From JABFSS01 sp964497975 (GTDB taxonomy: Bacteria; Patescibacteriota; Gracilibacteria; Peribacterales; Peribacteraceae): a stretch of DNA of 64,000 nt. A program made the translations under genes and the position numbers. Positions 25,287-34,067 of this stretch are shown piece by piece. The stretch spans positions 411,225-475,224 of the forward strand of contig CAZCFO010000001.1 in assembly GCA_964497975.1 (NCBI GenBank). The letters run 5' to 3'. How positions within the stretch are numbered: position 1 is the first letter of the stretch; every line of letters starts with the position of its first letter. Under the pieces are notes generated by a model. That model saw only the letters and a program-made list of their open reading frames with translations. It was not told the DNA's origin and searched no databases.

Positions 25287-25439
25287 ATGCTCGGAAAGAA
25301 CAGATGGAGGCGCCGCCTCCGCCGGCACGGATTCCTCAAGCGGTCCAAGACCGCCGACGGCCGCAAGGTGCTCGCCCGCCGCCGCAGGCAGGGGCGTCAC
25401 CGTCTGACGGTGCAACACAAGAAAAAGAAGAACCTGTGA
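25287..25439 (+). CDS. rpmH: 50S ribosomal protein L34
   Basis: 50-aa highly basic protein. HGFLKRSKTADGRKVLARRR (residues 14-33) is the L34 signature (H-G-F-x-x-R-x-x-T-x-x-G-R-x-V-L-x-x-R-R), followed by RQGRHRLTV. The N-terminus differs from the common MKRTYQPS form, and the end carries an extra QHKKKKNL. rpmH normally precedes rnpA near dnaA; here neither is present and the neighbours are a peptidase and a glycosyltransferase. TACCAT lies 9 nt before the ATG. Confidence 0.9.
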   Translation: MLGKNRWRRRLRRHGFLKRSKTADGRKVLARRRRQGRHRLTVQHKKKKNL

Positions 25440-25480
25440 ACAGGAGTGCTGAGGATGCTGCGCTACGATGAGGGACGCGC

Positions 25481-26758
25481 ATGTTTCGCCATCTGCCGAA
25501 AAGCCTCCGCCGGGATTCGGATCTGCTGATGCTCCTGCTCATCGGCGTTCTCCTGCGGTTCCAATATGTCGCGCATACCGCCCCCGCGACGCGCGCGCAC
25601 GATTTTGGAGGGCACGTGCAATACGTCCGGCACGTGCTGGAACACTGGGCGGTCCCCCTGAGTTCGTCGGGATGGGAAATGCATCAGCCGCCCCTCTATT
25701 ATTTCCTGTCCGCCCTCTGGGCCAGGATGCTGGAAGCGGCCGGAGGGATTCCGCTGCTGCAGAGCCTGCAATCGTTCTCGCTGCTCTGCTCGATCCTGAC
25801 GCTGGGGATCGCGCTGTGGATCGCGCAGGAACTCTTTCCGGGCGCCGGGCGCAGGAGCCAGGTGATTCTCTTTTTCGGGATCTTCGTCAGCTTTCCGAGG
25901 CTTCTCTTCCTGTCGTCCCCTCCCACCAACGACGTCCTGACGCAGCTGGTGCTCTTCCTGTTTGTCGCGCTGCTGCTCCGCTGGTGGAAGTCGGGCCGGA
26001 ACGCGGACTGGTACCTCTGCTGCGCCGCGATCGGCGTGGGGTTCCTGACGAAGATGAGCGCCTGGTTCTGCGTGCCGGTCCTGCTGACGTGTCTTCTCCT
26101 GCGCCCGCGCATGAACCGGCGGCGGATGCTGACGCTCGGCGCCTGGGCGATGGTCATCATCGGGGTCATCGCCGGATGGTTCGTGATGATGCGGTTCACG
26201 GAGCAATACTACGACCACATGTTCCGCCCGGGGAGCAAAGGCATGAACCCCCGGTTGATCCTGCCGCTTTTTCCGGGGGACTTTACGAGCTTCAGCCCCG
26301 TCCGCATTCTGGAGTTGCCGTTCAACAACCCCTGGAAAGACGATACAGGGAGGCGCTTCTTCTGGGAGTATCTCTTCAAGTCCGCTTTCACCGGGGAGTG
26401 GCCGTTCTTTCCGCTGATCGTTCTCGTGCGTGCGATGCTCGTCGCCGGAATGGGTTTCGTGTCGTTGGCGGGTGCGGGATTCCTGCGTGAGGCGCGACGG
26501 GCAAACAAATACTGGATCCCATTGGCCGCCTGTTTCTTCTTCACGATCCTCAGCATTCTGGGGTATCGCATCCTTCACAGCGCCGCGCCCAACCAGGATT
26601 TCCGCTTCGTCCCGCATCTGCTGATCCCCGTCGCCGCTTTCGCGGTGTTCGGACTTGAGGCGATCCCCCCAGGACTGCGAAACGCGGGCGTCTGGACGCT
26701 GACCGCGCTGACGATCCTCTGCTCGGCATTCATCCTCTGTCTGTCGCTGTTTGCATGA
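25481..26758 (+). CDS. polytopic GT39-like membrane glycosyltransferase, paralogue A
   Basis: 425-aa membrane protein. LLIGVLLRFQYVAHTA leads into GHVQYVRHVLEHW and GWEMHQPPLYYFLSALW, a loop also found in the genes at 28807 and 52022. Further shared motifs are NDVLTQL, FLTKMSAWF, RRFFWEYLFKSAFTGEW and NQDFRFVPHLLIP. The H-Q-P-P-x-Y-Y loop corresponds to the catalytic-side region of GT39 enzymes. About ten helices. TACGAT lies 11 nt before the ATG. Its 3' end overlaps the convergent GT2 gene by 29 bp. Confidence 0.78.
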   Translation: MFRHLPKSLRRDSDLLMLLLIGVLLRFQYVAHTAPATRAHDFGGHVQYVRHVLEHWAVPLSSSGWEMHQPPLYYFLSALWARMLEAAGGIPLLQSLQSFSLLCSILTLGIALWIAQELFPGAGRRSQVILFFGIFVSFPRLLFLSSPPTNDVLTQLVLFLFVALLLRWWKSGRNADWYLCCAAIGVGFLTKMSAWFCVPVLLTCLLLRPRMNRRRMLTLGAWAMVIIGVIAGWFVMMRFTEQYYDHMFRPGSKGMNPRLILPLFPGDFTSFSPVRILELPFNNPWKDDTGRRFFWEYLFKSAFTGEWPFFPLIVLVRAMLVAGMGFVSLAGAGFLREARRANKYWIPLAACFFFTILSILGYRILHSAAPNQDFRFVPHLLIPVAAFAVFGLEAIPPGLRNAGVWTLTALTILCSAFILCLSLFA

Positions 26759-27791
26759 GAGGCCGCGGCGGGACGGAATCCGCCGGCGTGAGATCGGACC
26801 ATGTCTGCTGCCCCCGGAAGAAATAGCAGGTGATGATGCTCGTGACGGCGGCGGGGCGTTCCACATGCCCGAAGCGCCCGTCCCGCCTCGCGATGAATGA
26901 CGGAAGATGCCGGAAAAAGGAGAAGAAGGATTTCACCGGCGCGGCGGCGTACCGCCATTGTCCGGAGCACAGATAGTGCGCCGCGGCGCACCATTCGAGC
27001 GCAAGGCGGACGGGGAGAACGATGAAAGCCCTGTGTGCCGGAAGGTTTTTCACGAGGATGAGGAGGTTGTTCCTGTGCTCGAGGAAACGTTTCCGGGGCA
27101 ACGCGTCGCTCATGGCCTGGGCTCCTTTATGCAGAACCATCGACGCCGGCGCGCTCACAATGCGGTACCCCCGCCGCCGCAGCCGCCACGCCAGATCGAT
27201 TTCCTCCATGTACGCGAACAGATCGGCATCGAAGCCTCCCGCTTCCTCAAAGCAGTCCCGGCGGATCAGGAACGCGGCGCCGCTGGCCCAATCGATCTCG
27301 CGGGGATTCTCGTACTGTCCATTATCGCGCTCGACGGAGTCGAAGATCCGCCCGCGCACGTACGGGAATCCGAGCGAATCCAGATATCCGCCGCAGCCTC
27401 CGGTGTAATCGAAATACCCGGGACGGATGCTCGAGCGGATTTTCGGCTGCACGACGGCGACATCGGGACGGCATTCGGAGAGGAGCGGCGGCAGCCAGCC
27501 GGGGGCGACCATGGCGTCATTGTTCAGGAGGAAGAGAAATTCGCCGCGTGCCTGCCGGGCGAGGAGATTGTTGCCGCCGGCATACCCCAGATTCTTGTCG
27601 CTCCGCAGCACGGTCGCGAATCCGCCGAATTCCGCGCGGAGCTCCGTGCTCGCGTCATGCGCCGATCCGTTGTCGAGAACCAGAACTTCCTTGTCGCCGC
27701 ATCCGTCCTCCCGGAGGGATCGAAGGCAATTGCGCGTGTCTTCGAGGCCGTTGAAATGCAGGACGAGAACCGAAACGCGCGGGGATCCCAT
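26730..27791 (-). CDS. GT2 glycosyltransferase, rhamnosyltransferase-like
   Basis: 353-aa enzyme. VSVLVLHFNGLEDTRNCLRSL and VLVLDNGSAHDAS form the nucleotide site, LGYAGGNNLLARQARGEFLFLLNNDAMV the G-G-N-N and N-N-D metal region, and ASGAAFLIRRDCFEEAGGFDADLFAYMEEIDLAWRLRRRGY the ED-containing acceptor block of WbbL/RfbF-like transferases. The C-terminal 90 residues are basic with hydrophobic patches. Start 27791 is chosen since TACCAT ends 7 nt upstream; ATG 27800 falls inside the box. Confidence 0.87.
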   Translation of the reverse strand: MGSPRVSVLVLHFNGLEDTRNCLRSLREDGCGDKEVLVLDNGSAHDASTELRAEFGGFATVLRSDKNLGYAGGNNLLARQARGEFLFLLNNDAMVAPGWLPPLLSECRPDVAVVQPKIRSSIRPGYFDYTGGCGGYLDSLGFPYVRGRIFDSVERDNGQYENPREIDWASGAAFLIRRDCFEEAGGFDADLFAYMEEIDLAWRLRRRGYRIVSAPASMVLHKGAQAMSDALPRKRFLEHRNNLLILVKNLPAHRAFIVLPVRLALEWCAAAHYLCSGQWRYAAAPVKSFFSFFRHLPSFIARRDGRFGHVERPAAVTSIITCYFFRGQQTWSDLTPADSVPPRPLMQTATDRG

Positions 27792-27798
27792 GGCAACC

Positions 27799-27804
27799 AT
27801 GGTA
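27799..27804 (-). promoter_or_regulatory. TACCAT -10 element
   Basis: TACCAT on the minus strand, 7 nt, ATG 27791. A plus-strand TACACT overlaps it (27803-27808) and may serve the divergent methyltransferase. Confidence 0.5.
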
Positions 27805-27832
27805 CACTTCGCGCCTTTCCTCCCGACAGCCC

Positions 27833-28714
27833 GTGCGGCACCTGGATGCCTGTCCGATGTGTGGCTCTCCTGCTGGCAGAACGATCGCCGCCTGCCAGGA
27901 TTTCATCCAGTCCGGAGAGCATTTCGAGGTGCGGGAATGCGCGGCATGCGCCATGGCCTTCACCACGCCCCAGCCCGGCGAAGCGGAAATCGGAAGGTAT
28001 TACGGATCGGCGGATTACGCCCCGCTCTCGCCGGAAGCGCCTGGATGGGTGCATCGTCTCAGCCGGGCAGTCCGGCGGCTGCGGCTGCCCGTCAAGCGCC
28101 GTTTCGTGGAGCGCGTGGCGGGCCGGAAGACCGGCCGGCTTCTGGACATCGGGTGCGGAACCGGGGAATTCCCGGCGGCCATGCGCCGTGCGGGATGGAC
28201 CGTCGCGGCGATCGAGCCGGATGCGAAAGGAAGGGAGCGCACCCGGCAGAAAGGCGTGGACGTGCGGGACCCGGCGGCGCTCGCGGATGTTCCGGGCGCC
28301 TCCTTTGACGTGGTGATGCTCTGGCATGTGCTCGAGCACACCCATGATCCGCGGGCGATGCTGGCGGAGGTGAAGCGCCTGCTGTCCCCCGGCGGCGTCG
28401 GCATCATCGCCGTGCCCAACAGATGCTGCCTCGATGCGGAAATCTACGGGGGACACTGGTACGGCTACGACGTGCCGCGCCATCTCTGGCATTTTTCACC
28501 CGGCGTGCTGGAACGGTGCATCGCATCGGCGGGGCTGCGTGTCGTGTCGCTGCACAGGCTGCTGCTCGATCCGTTCTACATCTGCATCCGCAGCGAACAG
28601 ATCAGCGGGGGCGACGCGCTGCGCGGAACGGTGAACGCGGTGCGCGCGATTCGCGAATCGTTGCGGGACCTGCGGCGCTCATCGTGCGTCATCGCCGTGG
28701 TGCGCGCGGCATGA
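27833..28714 (+). CDS. SAM-dependent methyltransferase with N-terminal zinc-finger-like motif
   Basis: 293-aa protein with GTG start. The N-terminus has two Cys pairs (CPMC at about residues 7-10 and CAAC at about 36-39), as in methyltransferases of sugar clusters. RLLDIGCGTGEFPAAMRRAG is motif I, AAIEPDAKG the strand-2 acidic residue, and DVVMLWHVLEHTHDPRAMLAEVKRLLSPGG the Methyltransf_23 core. TACACT (27803-27808) is 24 nt upstream, which would leave a short leader. It is probably a sugar or glycolipid C-/O-methyltransferase. Confidence 0.85.
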   Translation: MRHLDACPMCGSPAGRTIAACQDFIQSGEHFEVRECAACAMAFTTPQPGEAEIGRYYGSADYAPLSPEAPGWVHRLSRAVRRLRLPVKRRFVERVAGRKTGRLLDIGCGTGEFPAAMRRAGWTVAAIEPDAKGRERTRQKGVDVRDPAALADVPGASFDVVMLWHVLEHTHDPRAMLAEVKRLLSPGGVGIIAVPNRCCLDAEIYGGHWYGYDVPRHLWHFSPGVLERCIASAGLRVVSLHRLLLDPFYICIRSEQISGGDALRGTVNAVRAIRESLRDLRRSSCVIAVVRAA

Positions 28715-28806
28715 CATCCATTCCAACAGCAAAGACCGGCGGCACAAGCGCAGATACGGGAAGCCGCCCCGGCGGATGATATTCTGTCGCCGACCGTCCC
28801 GCCGCG

Positions 28807-30084
28807 ATGCCCACCTCCACGCGCTCCCGCACGCCACTGACGCTCGACCTGCTCCTGGTGTTTCTCATCGGAGTCCTGTTGCGCGTGCAGTACGTGGCGG
28901 GAACGCCCCCGGAAGCCCGGTCATACGACCTGCGCGGGCACATGGAATACATCGGATACGTCTTCCGGAATTTCCGGATCCCGTCCGACACCCTGGGATG
29001 GGAAACGCATCAGCCGCCGCTGTATTATTTCTTCTCCGGACTCATCGTGAAGACGGATGTCGCCCTCGGGAGATTCGCGTTCGTCTGGAAGGATCTCCAG
29101 ATGCTGTCCCTGCTCTTTTCGGTGCTCACGCTCGCAACGTGCCTGTGGATGACGCTCCGCCTTTTTCCGAAAAAAAGCGGCCAGATTCCCGGATTGGTCT
29201 TCCTGGGATGTCTCGCGACGCTTCCCGGAATCGTGTTCGTGGCATCGCGCATCTCCAACGATACGCTGACGACGCTGGTGCTCTTCGTCTTCTTCGCGCT
29301 CCTGCTCCAATGGTGGACCGACGGCAGCCGGTGGAGCTGGCGGCTGTGCAGCGCCGTCGCCGGCATCGGAATCCTGACCAAAGTGACTGCATACCTCGCG
29401 TTTCCCGTTCTGCTCTTCTGCCTCTGGCAACGGCGGCGGATGCAACCGGCGGAGAAAGCGCGGCTCGCGTGCGAAGCGATCGGCATCGGCCTCCTGCTCG
29501 GCGGATGGTTTCTCGCTCTGCGCCTCTCACAGCCGTATTTTCCGCGCCTGCTCGATGTCGGGTGGGGGCTGAATCTCTCTCCGCGCCTGCTGCTGCCTAT
29601 GCGCCCCGGCGATGCCTTCAGTTTCAGCATCACGCGCATGCTCGAGATCCCTTTCAGCAATCCGTGGTCCGATGTCTACGGCAGGAGATTTTTCTGGGAG
29701 TACCTGTTCAAGTCGGCATTCTTCGGCGAGTGGCAGTATCCGAAGCTTGTGTGGCTCTGCCGGGGGATCCTCACGGGAGGGTTCGGCGTTCTGGCTCTTG
29801 CGGCAATGGGCCTCATGAAGGACATCCGCCAAAAAGACAGGATGTTGGTACCCCTCCTCTCCCTGCTGGCAGCAGGCCTGCTGATGGTCCTGCTGGGACG
29901 GCTCGTGCACTTCTCCGTGGCGAACCAGGACTTCCGTCTCATGCCCGTGATCGCCGTCCCGGTGGCGGCATTCGCGTGCCACGGCATCGCCTCCCTGCGG
30001 GGAGGGTGGAGGACGGCGGCAGTCGCGTGGATGACGGGATTCTTCATCCTCTGCGCCTCGTTCATCTTCACGCTCTCGGCCTGA
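28807..30084 (+). CDS. polytopic GT39-like membrane glycosyltransferase, paralogue B
   Basis: 425-aa membrane protein, the same length as paralogue A at 25481 and sharing LIGVLLRVQYV, GHMEYIGYVFRNF, GWETHQPPLYYFFSGL, SNDTLTTLVLF, RRFFWEYLFKSAFFGEW and NQDFRLMPVIAVP. About ten helices. TATTCT lies 21 nt before the ATG, so the mRNA would have a short leader, unlike most genes here. The arrangement (paralogue, GT2, methyltransferase, paralogue) suggests duplication with later divergence. Confidence 0.78.
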   Translation: MPTSTRSRTPLTLDLLLVFLIGVLLRVQYVAGTPPEARSYDLRGHMEYIGYVFRNFRIPSDTLGWETHQPPLYYFFSGLIVKTDVALGRFAFVWKDLQMLSLLFSVLTLATCLWMTLRLFPKKSGQIPGLVFLGCLATLPGIVFVASRISNDTLTTLVLFVFFALLLQWWTDGSRWSWRLCSAVAGIGILTKVTAYLAFPVLLFCLWQRRRMQPAEKARLACEAIGIGLLLGGWFLALRLSQPYFPRLLDVGWGLNLSPRLLLPMRPGDAFSFSITRMLEIPFSNPWSDVYGRRFFWEYLFKSAFFGEWQYPKLVWLCRGILTGGFGVLALAAMGLMKDIRQKDRMLVPLLSLLAAGLLMVLLGRLVHFSVANQDFRLMPVIAVPVAAFACHGIASLRGGWRTAAVAWMTGFFILCASFIFTLSA

Positions 30085-30096
30085 AAGCCGTTCTGC

Positions 30097-30102
30097 TATC
30101 CT
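30097..30102 (+). promoter_or_regulatory. TATCCT -10 element before a GTG start
   Basis: TGCTATCCT (extended -10 look), then 7 nt, GTG 30110. Confidence 0.6.
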
Positions 30103-30109
30103 GACCGTC

Positions 30110-30400
30110 GTGCCGCTCCTCCTCCAGCGCGTCTCCGGGTTCTTCTTCTTTGTCCTTGGGACGTCGTTCTTCGGCGCATGGATGCTGATCCGCAACAAGC
30201 TGTGGCTCACGGACGCGGCCATCTGGATGCAGATTGCCGATCTTCCCCTCGCCCTGAGCGCGCTCGTGTACGGAGGGACGAGCCTGTACCTGAGCCTGCA
30301 TCGCGGAGCGAAACCCCCGAAAAACCTGGAGTGGATGATCGGGGCGCCGCTCGGATTGATCTTCGTGATGATACTGGTCCTCAATTTCTGGCCAGCGTAA
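30110..30400 (+). CDS. small membrane protein (96 aa)
   Basis: GTG-started 96-aa protein with three hydrophobic segments: VSGFFFFVLGTSFFGAWM, LPLALSALVYGGTSLYLSL and GAPLGLIFVMILVLNFW. Between them are short charged loops (IRNKLW; RGAKPPKNLEW). I do not recognise a family. It follows paralogue B by 25 bp but has its own promoter, and ends before a palindromic spacer shared with the convergent cobalamin adenosyltransferase. Confidence 0.6.
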   Translation: MPLLLQRVSGFFFFVLGTSFFGAWMLIRNKLWLTDAAIWMQIADLPLALSALVYGGTSLYLSLHRGAKPPKNLEWMIGAPLGLIFVMILVLNFWPA

Positions 30401-30402
30401 AA

Positions 30403-30482
30403 AGGCAAACGAAGCAAACGACGGAAACGAAGAAACCGAGGATCCTCGTTTGCTTTGTTTGCTTCGGCTCCCTCGTTTGCCT
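30403..30482. repeat. CAAACGA-word palindromic spacer with GAGGATCCTC centre
   Basis: Imperfect palindrome: AGGCAAACGAAGCAAACGAC words on the left, perfect centre GAGGATCCTC (30438-30447), complementary words on the right. It lies between two convergent genes, where it could end transcription in both directions. Confidence 0.7.
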
Positions 30483-31024
30483 CAGTATTGCACCTCGCAA
30501 TCCCCCGCCCCCGCCGCACGGTTCGCTTCGCGCGCCGCGATGAAGAGATAATCGCTGAGACGGTTGAGGTACACCTGCACCTGCGGGTTGATTTCCTCGG
30601 CGGCGGCCAGGGCCGTCACGCGGCGTTCGGCTCTCCGGCACACGGTGCGGGAAAAGTGGAGATGCGCCGCCGCGGGCGAGCCTCCGGGCAGGATGAATTT
30701 CTGCTGCGCGGGGAGGGATGCTTCGAGAGCCGTGATCCACTGCTCGAGCAGCTGAACATGCTCGGGCCCCACCCGGTCCTCCTTCTCTTTCTTCGAGAGC
30801 GGCGTGGCGAGATCCCCGCCCACCCGGAAGAGCGCATGCTGCACGGTCGTGAGATTCCCGCGGATGTCCGCGGGGAGATCGGGACACGCGATGGCGACGC
30901 CGATGGCCGCGTTGAGTTCATCGACCGTGCCGTACGCCTCGATGCGTGGGGCATGCTTGGGAAGCCGCGCGCCGCCGAAGAGGCCGGTGGTTCCCTTGTC
31001 GCCGGTTTTGGTGACGATGGACAT
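30482..31024 (-). CDS. ATP:cob(I)alamin adenosyltransferase, PduO type
   Basis: 180-aa five-helix protein. TKTGDKGTTGLFGG (residues 5-18) is the N-terminal ATP-binding motif, RIEAYGTVDELNAAIG follows, and HFSRTVCRRAERR with YLNRLSDYLFIAAREAN near the end are the PduO-family signatures (Arg residues at the cobalamin/ATP site). It makes adenosylcobalamin from cob(I)alamin. No cobalamin synthesis or uptake gene and no cobalamin enzyme is seen in the window; a class II ribonucleotide reductase elsewhere is the likely user. TATTAT ends 8 nt before the ATG, within a palindromic spacer. Confidence 0.92.
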   Translation of the reverse strand: MSIVTKTGDKGTTGLFGGARLPKHAPRIEAYGTVDELNAAIGVAIACPDLPADIRGNLTTVQHALFRVGGDLATPLSKKEKEDRVGPEHVQLLEQWITALEASLPAQQKFILPGGSPAAAHLHFSRTVCRRAERRVTALAAAEEINPQVQVYLNRLSDYLFIAAREANRAAGAGDCEVQY

Positions 31025-31027
31025 ACG

Positions 31028-31100
31028 ATGGAATAATAGATTATTGGTGTGTTGGAATAACAGGGCCCAATACTCTCATACTCCAATATTCTATTACTCC
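31028..31100. repeat. GGAATA/ATATTGG-word palindromic spacer
   Basis: Inverted repeat of GGAATAATAGATTATTGG words against CCAATATTCTATTACTCC, loop around GGGCCC. It lies between two minus-strand genes, overlaps the last codons of pheT and contains the promoter box of the adenosyltransferase. Confidence 0.62.
31033..31038 (-). promoter_or_regulatory. TATTAT -10 element (cobalamin adenosyltransferase)
   Basis: TATTAT on the minus strand, 8 nt, ATG 31024. Confidence 0.5.
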
Positions 31101-33535
31101 CCCGTCCGCACGAGTGCTTCCGACACTTTCGTGTGGATAGCCTTCGCCTCGTCTTCCGTGAGCGTCCTGTCCTTGGCGCGGTACGTGAACGTGAGCGTCA
31201 GGTTGTAGGAATCCCTGGGAAGATCGGGGCCGGCGTAGAGGTCTTTGACCATGACACTCTCCAGGTTCTCATGGCTTCCCCGCAGCTGCCGGAGCAGTTC
31301 GCCGACCGAGCGGGTGTGACGGAAGGTTTCGGTGACGTCGTACGAGACAGCGGGGAACTGCGGCACCGGGGCGGCGATCGCGGCCACGCGCGGCAGGCGC
31401 AGGAGTGCGCTCAGGTCGAGAAGCGCGCACGCCGCTCGATGCGGGAGATCGAAGCGGGTTGCGACGGTGGGATGCAATTCGAAGATCATCCCGATGCCGG
31501 CGTACGGCTGGCCCGCGGCGTCGGGGGAAGCGGCGCGCACGTGGAGCTCGGCGAAGCGTCCGGGATGCGCATAGGCGCCGACGGCGCCCGCGACGGCGAT
31601 ATCGAGCTGATAGCCGAGAGTGCGCAGCGCGTAATCGAGGGAGGAGCGCAGCTGCAGGAACGGCTCGCGCAGGAGCGCACGGGGATCATCGAGGCGTTCC
31701 AGGTTGGCGAAGAGGATTCCCATTTCCGTCCGCTCGGGCGCGTTGCGGGAGAAGACGCGGCTGAACGTGAACGTGCGCAGTTCCGTATCGGCGAGCCGGA
31801 CGTTGCGCTGCGCATGATCGAGCAGGCCGGGCAGCACGGAGGGCTGCATCCATTTGAGTTCTTCGCCGAGGGGGTTCTTGATCGCGACGGCCGTGGCGGT
31901 ATCGAGCCCGCAGGAACGGATGAGCGCCTCGCTCATGAGCGAGAGCGGCATGATTTCGATGCAGCGCTCCTGGCGCAGCGCCTCCCGGAGGCCGTACAGG
32001 CGAGGATCACGCTTGGGCGGGGCGATGCGGGCGGCGGGGAGCACGGCGGGGATCTCGTTGTAGCCGACGACGCGCCCGATTTCCTCGATGAGATCGAGCG
32101 GTCCCCGCACGTCGCCCAGGCGATGCAGCGGCGGAGTGACCGTGAGCGTGCCTTTGGCGCCGGCTTTGACCCCGAACTCCAGGTCCGCGAGGATTTTCTT
32201 CATTTTCGGAACAGCGACATCGGTCCCGAGAACTTTGTTGACCTGCGCGACCGGCAGACTGATGGCTTTCGCCTTCCCCTCGTCTCCCCATTCTTCCAGC
32301 TTGGACGCGAGGCGCGCGCCCGGGACGAGTTCCAGGAACAGTTCGATGGCGCGCAGGATGCCGCGGCCGGCTGCCTCGCGGGGGATGCCCTTCTCGTAGA
32401 CCGTGGACGCGTCGGTGCGGTGACCCGTTGCGATGATCGCCTTGCGGATGGACGCGGCATCGGCGATGGCGGCGTGCAGATAGATGTGCTTGGTGCTCTC
32501 CTTTGTGGAGCTGCGGAGTCCGCCCATGATGCCGAGCAGATCGAAGATGCCGTCCTTGTCGCTGAGAACGATCGCCCCCGGGGGGAGCGGACGCTTCACG
32601 TCGTCGAGCGTCGTGATGGACTCCCCTTCCCTGGTGACGCGGATGTGGAAGTCGCCGCGGATGTCATCGGCGTCGAAGCTGTGGAGCGGCATGCCCGTCT
32701 CCATCGCCACGTAGTTAGTGATGTCGACCGGCAGGCTCACGCAGCGCCAGCCCGTCGCTTCCAGACGATGGCGCATCCATACGGGTGTTTCGCCGAGGCC
32801 GTCGATGTCGATGATGCACGAGCTGTACCGGGGCACGAGGTCCTTGCAGTCGACGATGCACTTCATGGGGAGCGAGGTCTTGGGGAACTTCAGCGTCTTG
32901 CCGCCCTTCCGCTCGCCGGGCTTTCCTTTCCACGTCGCCAGACCCAGCGCCACGAACTCGCGCGCGAAGCCGACATGAGAGAAGAGATCGGCGCGGTGCG
33001 TGATCGCATGGTTGTCGATGTGGAGGACGACGTCGTTCTGGCCGAGGTAGTCGCGCAATGATCTGCCGACGCCTTCGTCCCCATTCCCGAGATCGACGAT
33101 GGCGCGCTCGCCCTCCGAGGGCTTGGGCGGGAACTTCGCCTGCAGTCCGATTTCCTCCGCCGCGCAGATCATGCCCTGGCTGTCCTCGCCGCGGATCTTC
33201 GCGCGCTCGATGGTCGCGATCTCCCCTCCGTGCCAACGGACTTTCGCGCCGATGTGGGCGAGCGCCACGCGCATGCCCACGCGAAGATTCGTTCCGCCGC
33301 AGACGACGGGCTTCACGCCCGCATCGGTCTGCACCTCGCAGACGTTCAAACGGTCCGCGTTGGGATGTTTTTTCAGGGAGAGGACTTTGCCGACGCAGCA
33401 GTTCTCCAGAAACTCGCCCTGCACTTCCACTTCATCCACCTCCGCCACGCCGGCGGTGACGCGCCGCCCGATTTCCTGGGGATCGGTGACGGTGAGCTTC
33501 ACGAAGTCCTGAAGCCAGTTGAGGGAGATCTTCAT
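31094..33535 (-). CDS. pheT: phenylalanyl-tRNA synthetase beta subunit
   Basis: 813-aa protein of normal bacterial PheT length. MKISLNWLQDFV is the typical start; the tRNA-binding OB domain has GKVLSLKKHPNADRLNVCEV and VVCGGTNLRVGM (about residues 40-150). B3/B4 editing-side sequences include RAKIRGEDSQGMICA and MPLHSFDAD. The B5 domain contains LIEEIGRVVGYNEIP, and the C-terminal ferredoxin-fold anticodon domain has FPAVSYDVTETF and NLTLTFTYRAKDRTLTEDE. It forms the alpha2-beta2 enzyme with PheS, whose gene is not adjacent here. TATACT lies 6 nt before the ATG. Confidence 0.96.
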   Translation of the reverse strand: MKISLNWLQDFVKLTVTDPQEIGRRVTAGVAEVDEVEVQGEFLENCCVGKVLSLKKHPNADRLNVCEVQTDAGVKPVVCGGTNLRVGMRVALAHIGAKVRWHGGEIATIERAKIRGEDSQGMICAAEEIGLQAKFPPKPSEGERAIVDLGNGDEGVGRSLRDYLGQNDVVLHIDNHAITHRADLFSHVGFAREFVALGLATWKGKPGERKGGKTLKFPKTSLPMKCIVDCKDLVPRYSSCIIDIDGLGETPVWMRHRLEATGWRCVSLPVDITNYVAMETGMPLHSFDADDIRGDFHIRVTREGESITTLDDVKRPLPPGAIVLSDKDGIFDLLGIMGGLRSSTKESTKHIYLHAAIADAASIRKAIIATGHRTDASTVYEKGIPREAAGRGILRAIELFLELVPGARLASKLEEWGDEGKAKAISLPVAQVNKVLGTDVAVPKMKKILADLEFGVKAGAKGTLTVTPPLHRLGDVRGPLDLIEEIGRVVGYNEIPAVLPAARIAPPKRDPRLYGLREALRQERCIEIMPLSLMSEALIRSCGLDTATAVAIKNPLGEELKWMQPSVLPGLLDHAQRNVRLADTELRTFTFSRVFSRNAPERTEMGILFANLERLDDPRALLREPFLQLRSSLDYALRTLGYQLDIAVAGAVGAYAHPGRFAELHVRAASPDAAGQPYAGIGMIFELHPTVATRFDLPHRAACALLDLSALLRLPRVAAIAAPVPQFPAVSYDVTETFRHTRSVGELLRQLRGSHENLESVMVKDLYAGPDLPRDSYNLTLTFTYRAKDRTLTEDEAKAIHTKVSEALVRTGE

Positions 33536-33541
33536 GCGAGG

Positions 33542-33547
33542 AGTATA
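33542..33547 (-). promoter_or_regulatory. TATACT -10 element, leaderless (pheT)
   Basis: TATACT on the minus strand, 6 nt, ATG 33535. It shows that a core housekeeping gene uses the same architecture as the glycan genes. Confidence 0.7.
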
Positions 33548-33580
33548 GGCGGAAGCGGTTGATCGAGGCCAGAGAAGGAG

Positions 33581-33656
33581 ACGGAAGAAACAGACGGCAC
33601 AGACGCGGCAGAAGATCCGCTGTATCCTCTGTGCCCTCTGCCGCCTCTGTTTCCTC
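33581..33656. repeat. CAGACGGCA/CTCTGCCG-word palindromic spacer
   Basis: GGAAGAAACAGACGGCACAG on the left pairs imperfectly with GTGCCCTCTGCCGCCTCTGT on the right, loop around GATCCGC. It fills much of the 222 bp between divergent pheT and the 91-aa gene; I see nothing else in the rest of that gap. Confidence 0.6.
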
Positions 33657-33757
33657 AATTAGAGCTTCCTCACGTATTCCCCTCTCCTTCCACTCCGTTT
33701 CCTTGAGAGCGGCGGCCGGGAACGGTACCGTCAATCTCCGTCACCCCTCTTTTTTCT

Positions 33758-34033
33758 ATGTTCACCTCCTTGCTGAAGAAAAAGAATCCGCACATGTCCA
33801 GTTGTCTCGTGTGTCACGCGCTCGTCGCGGTTCTGCTGTTTCTCGCGTTCATCGGATCGTTCATGGGCACGCTCATGGCGCACTACGACGTCCGCAACCA
33901 CTCGATGATCTTCGGAACCATGGGCGGATCGCTCGCGCTCATCGCCTTCGTCTACTGCACCACATCGTGGATGAAATCCATGAAGGCCTGCATGGACAAG
34001 TGCGAGATGTGCGGCACGAACGGAAAGAAGTGA
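33758..34033 (+). CDS. small two-span membrane protein (91 aa)
   Basis: 91-aa protein with two hydrophobic segments, LVCHALVAVLLFLAFIGSFMG (about residues 16-36) and MIFGTMGGSLALIAFVYC (about 50-67). It ends in a basic Cys-containing tail (MDKCEMCGTNGKK; C-x-x-C) that might bind metal. I do not recognise a family. No TANNNT box is near the ATG; TACCGT lies 28 nt upstream and a T-tract directly precedes the start. It is followed after 34 bp by proB. Confidence 0.6.
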   Translation: MFTSLLKKKNPHMSSCLVCHALVAVLLFLAFIGSFMGTLMAHYDVRNHSMIFGTMGGSLALIAFVYCTTSWMKSMKACMDKCEMCGTNGKK

Positions 34034-34054
34034 AAGGGGGGAGCCGCAAACTGC

Positions 34055-34060
34055 TATCCT
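34055..34060 (+). promoter_or_regulatory. TATCCT -10 element for the proBCA operon
   Basis: TGCTATCCT (extended -10 look), 7 nt, ATG 34068. Confidence 0.62.
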
Positions 34061-34067
34061 GTAGGGG

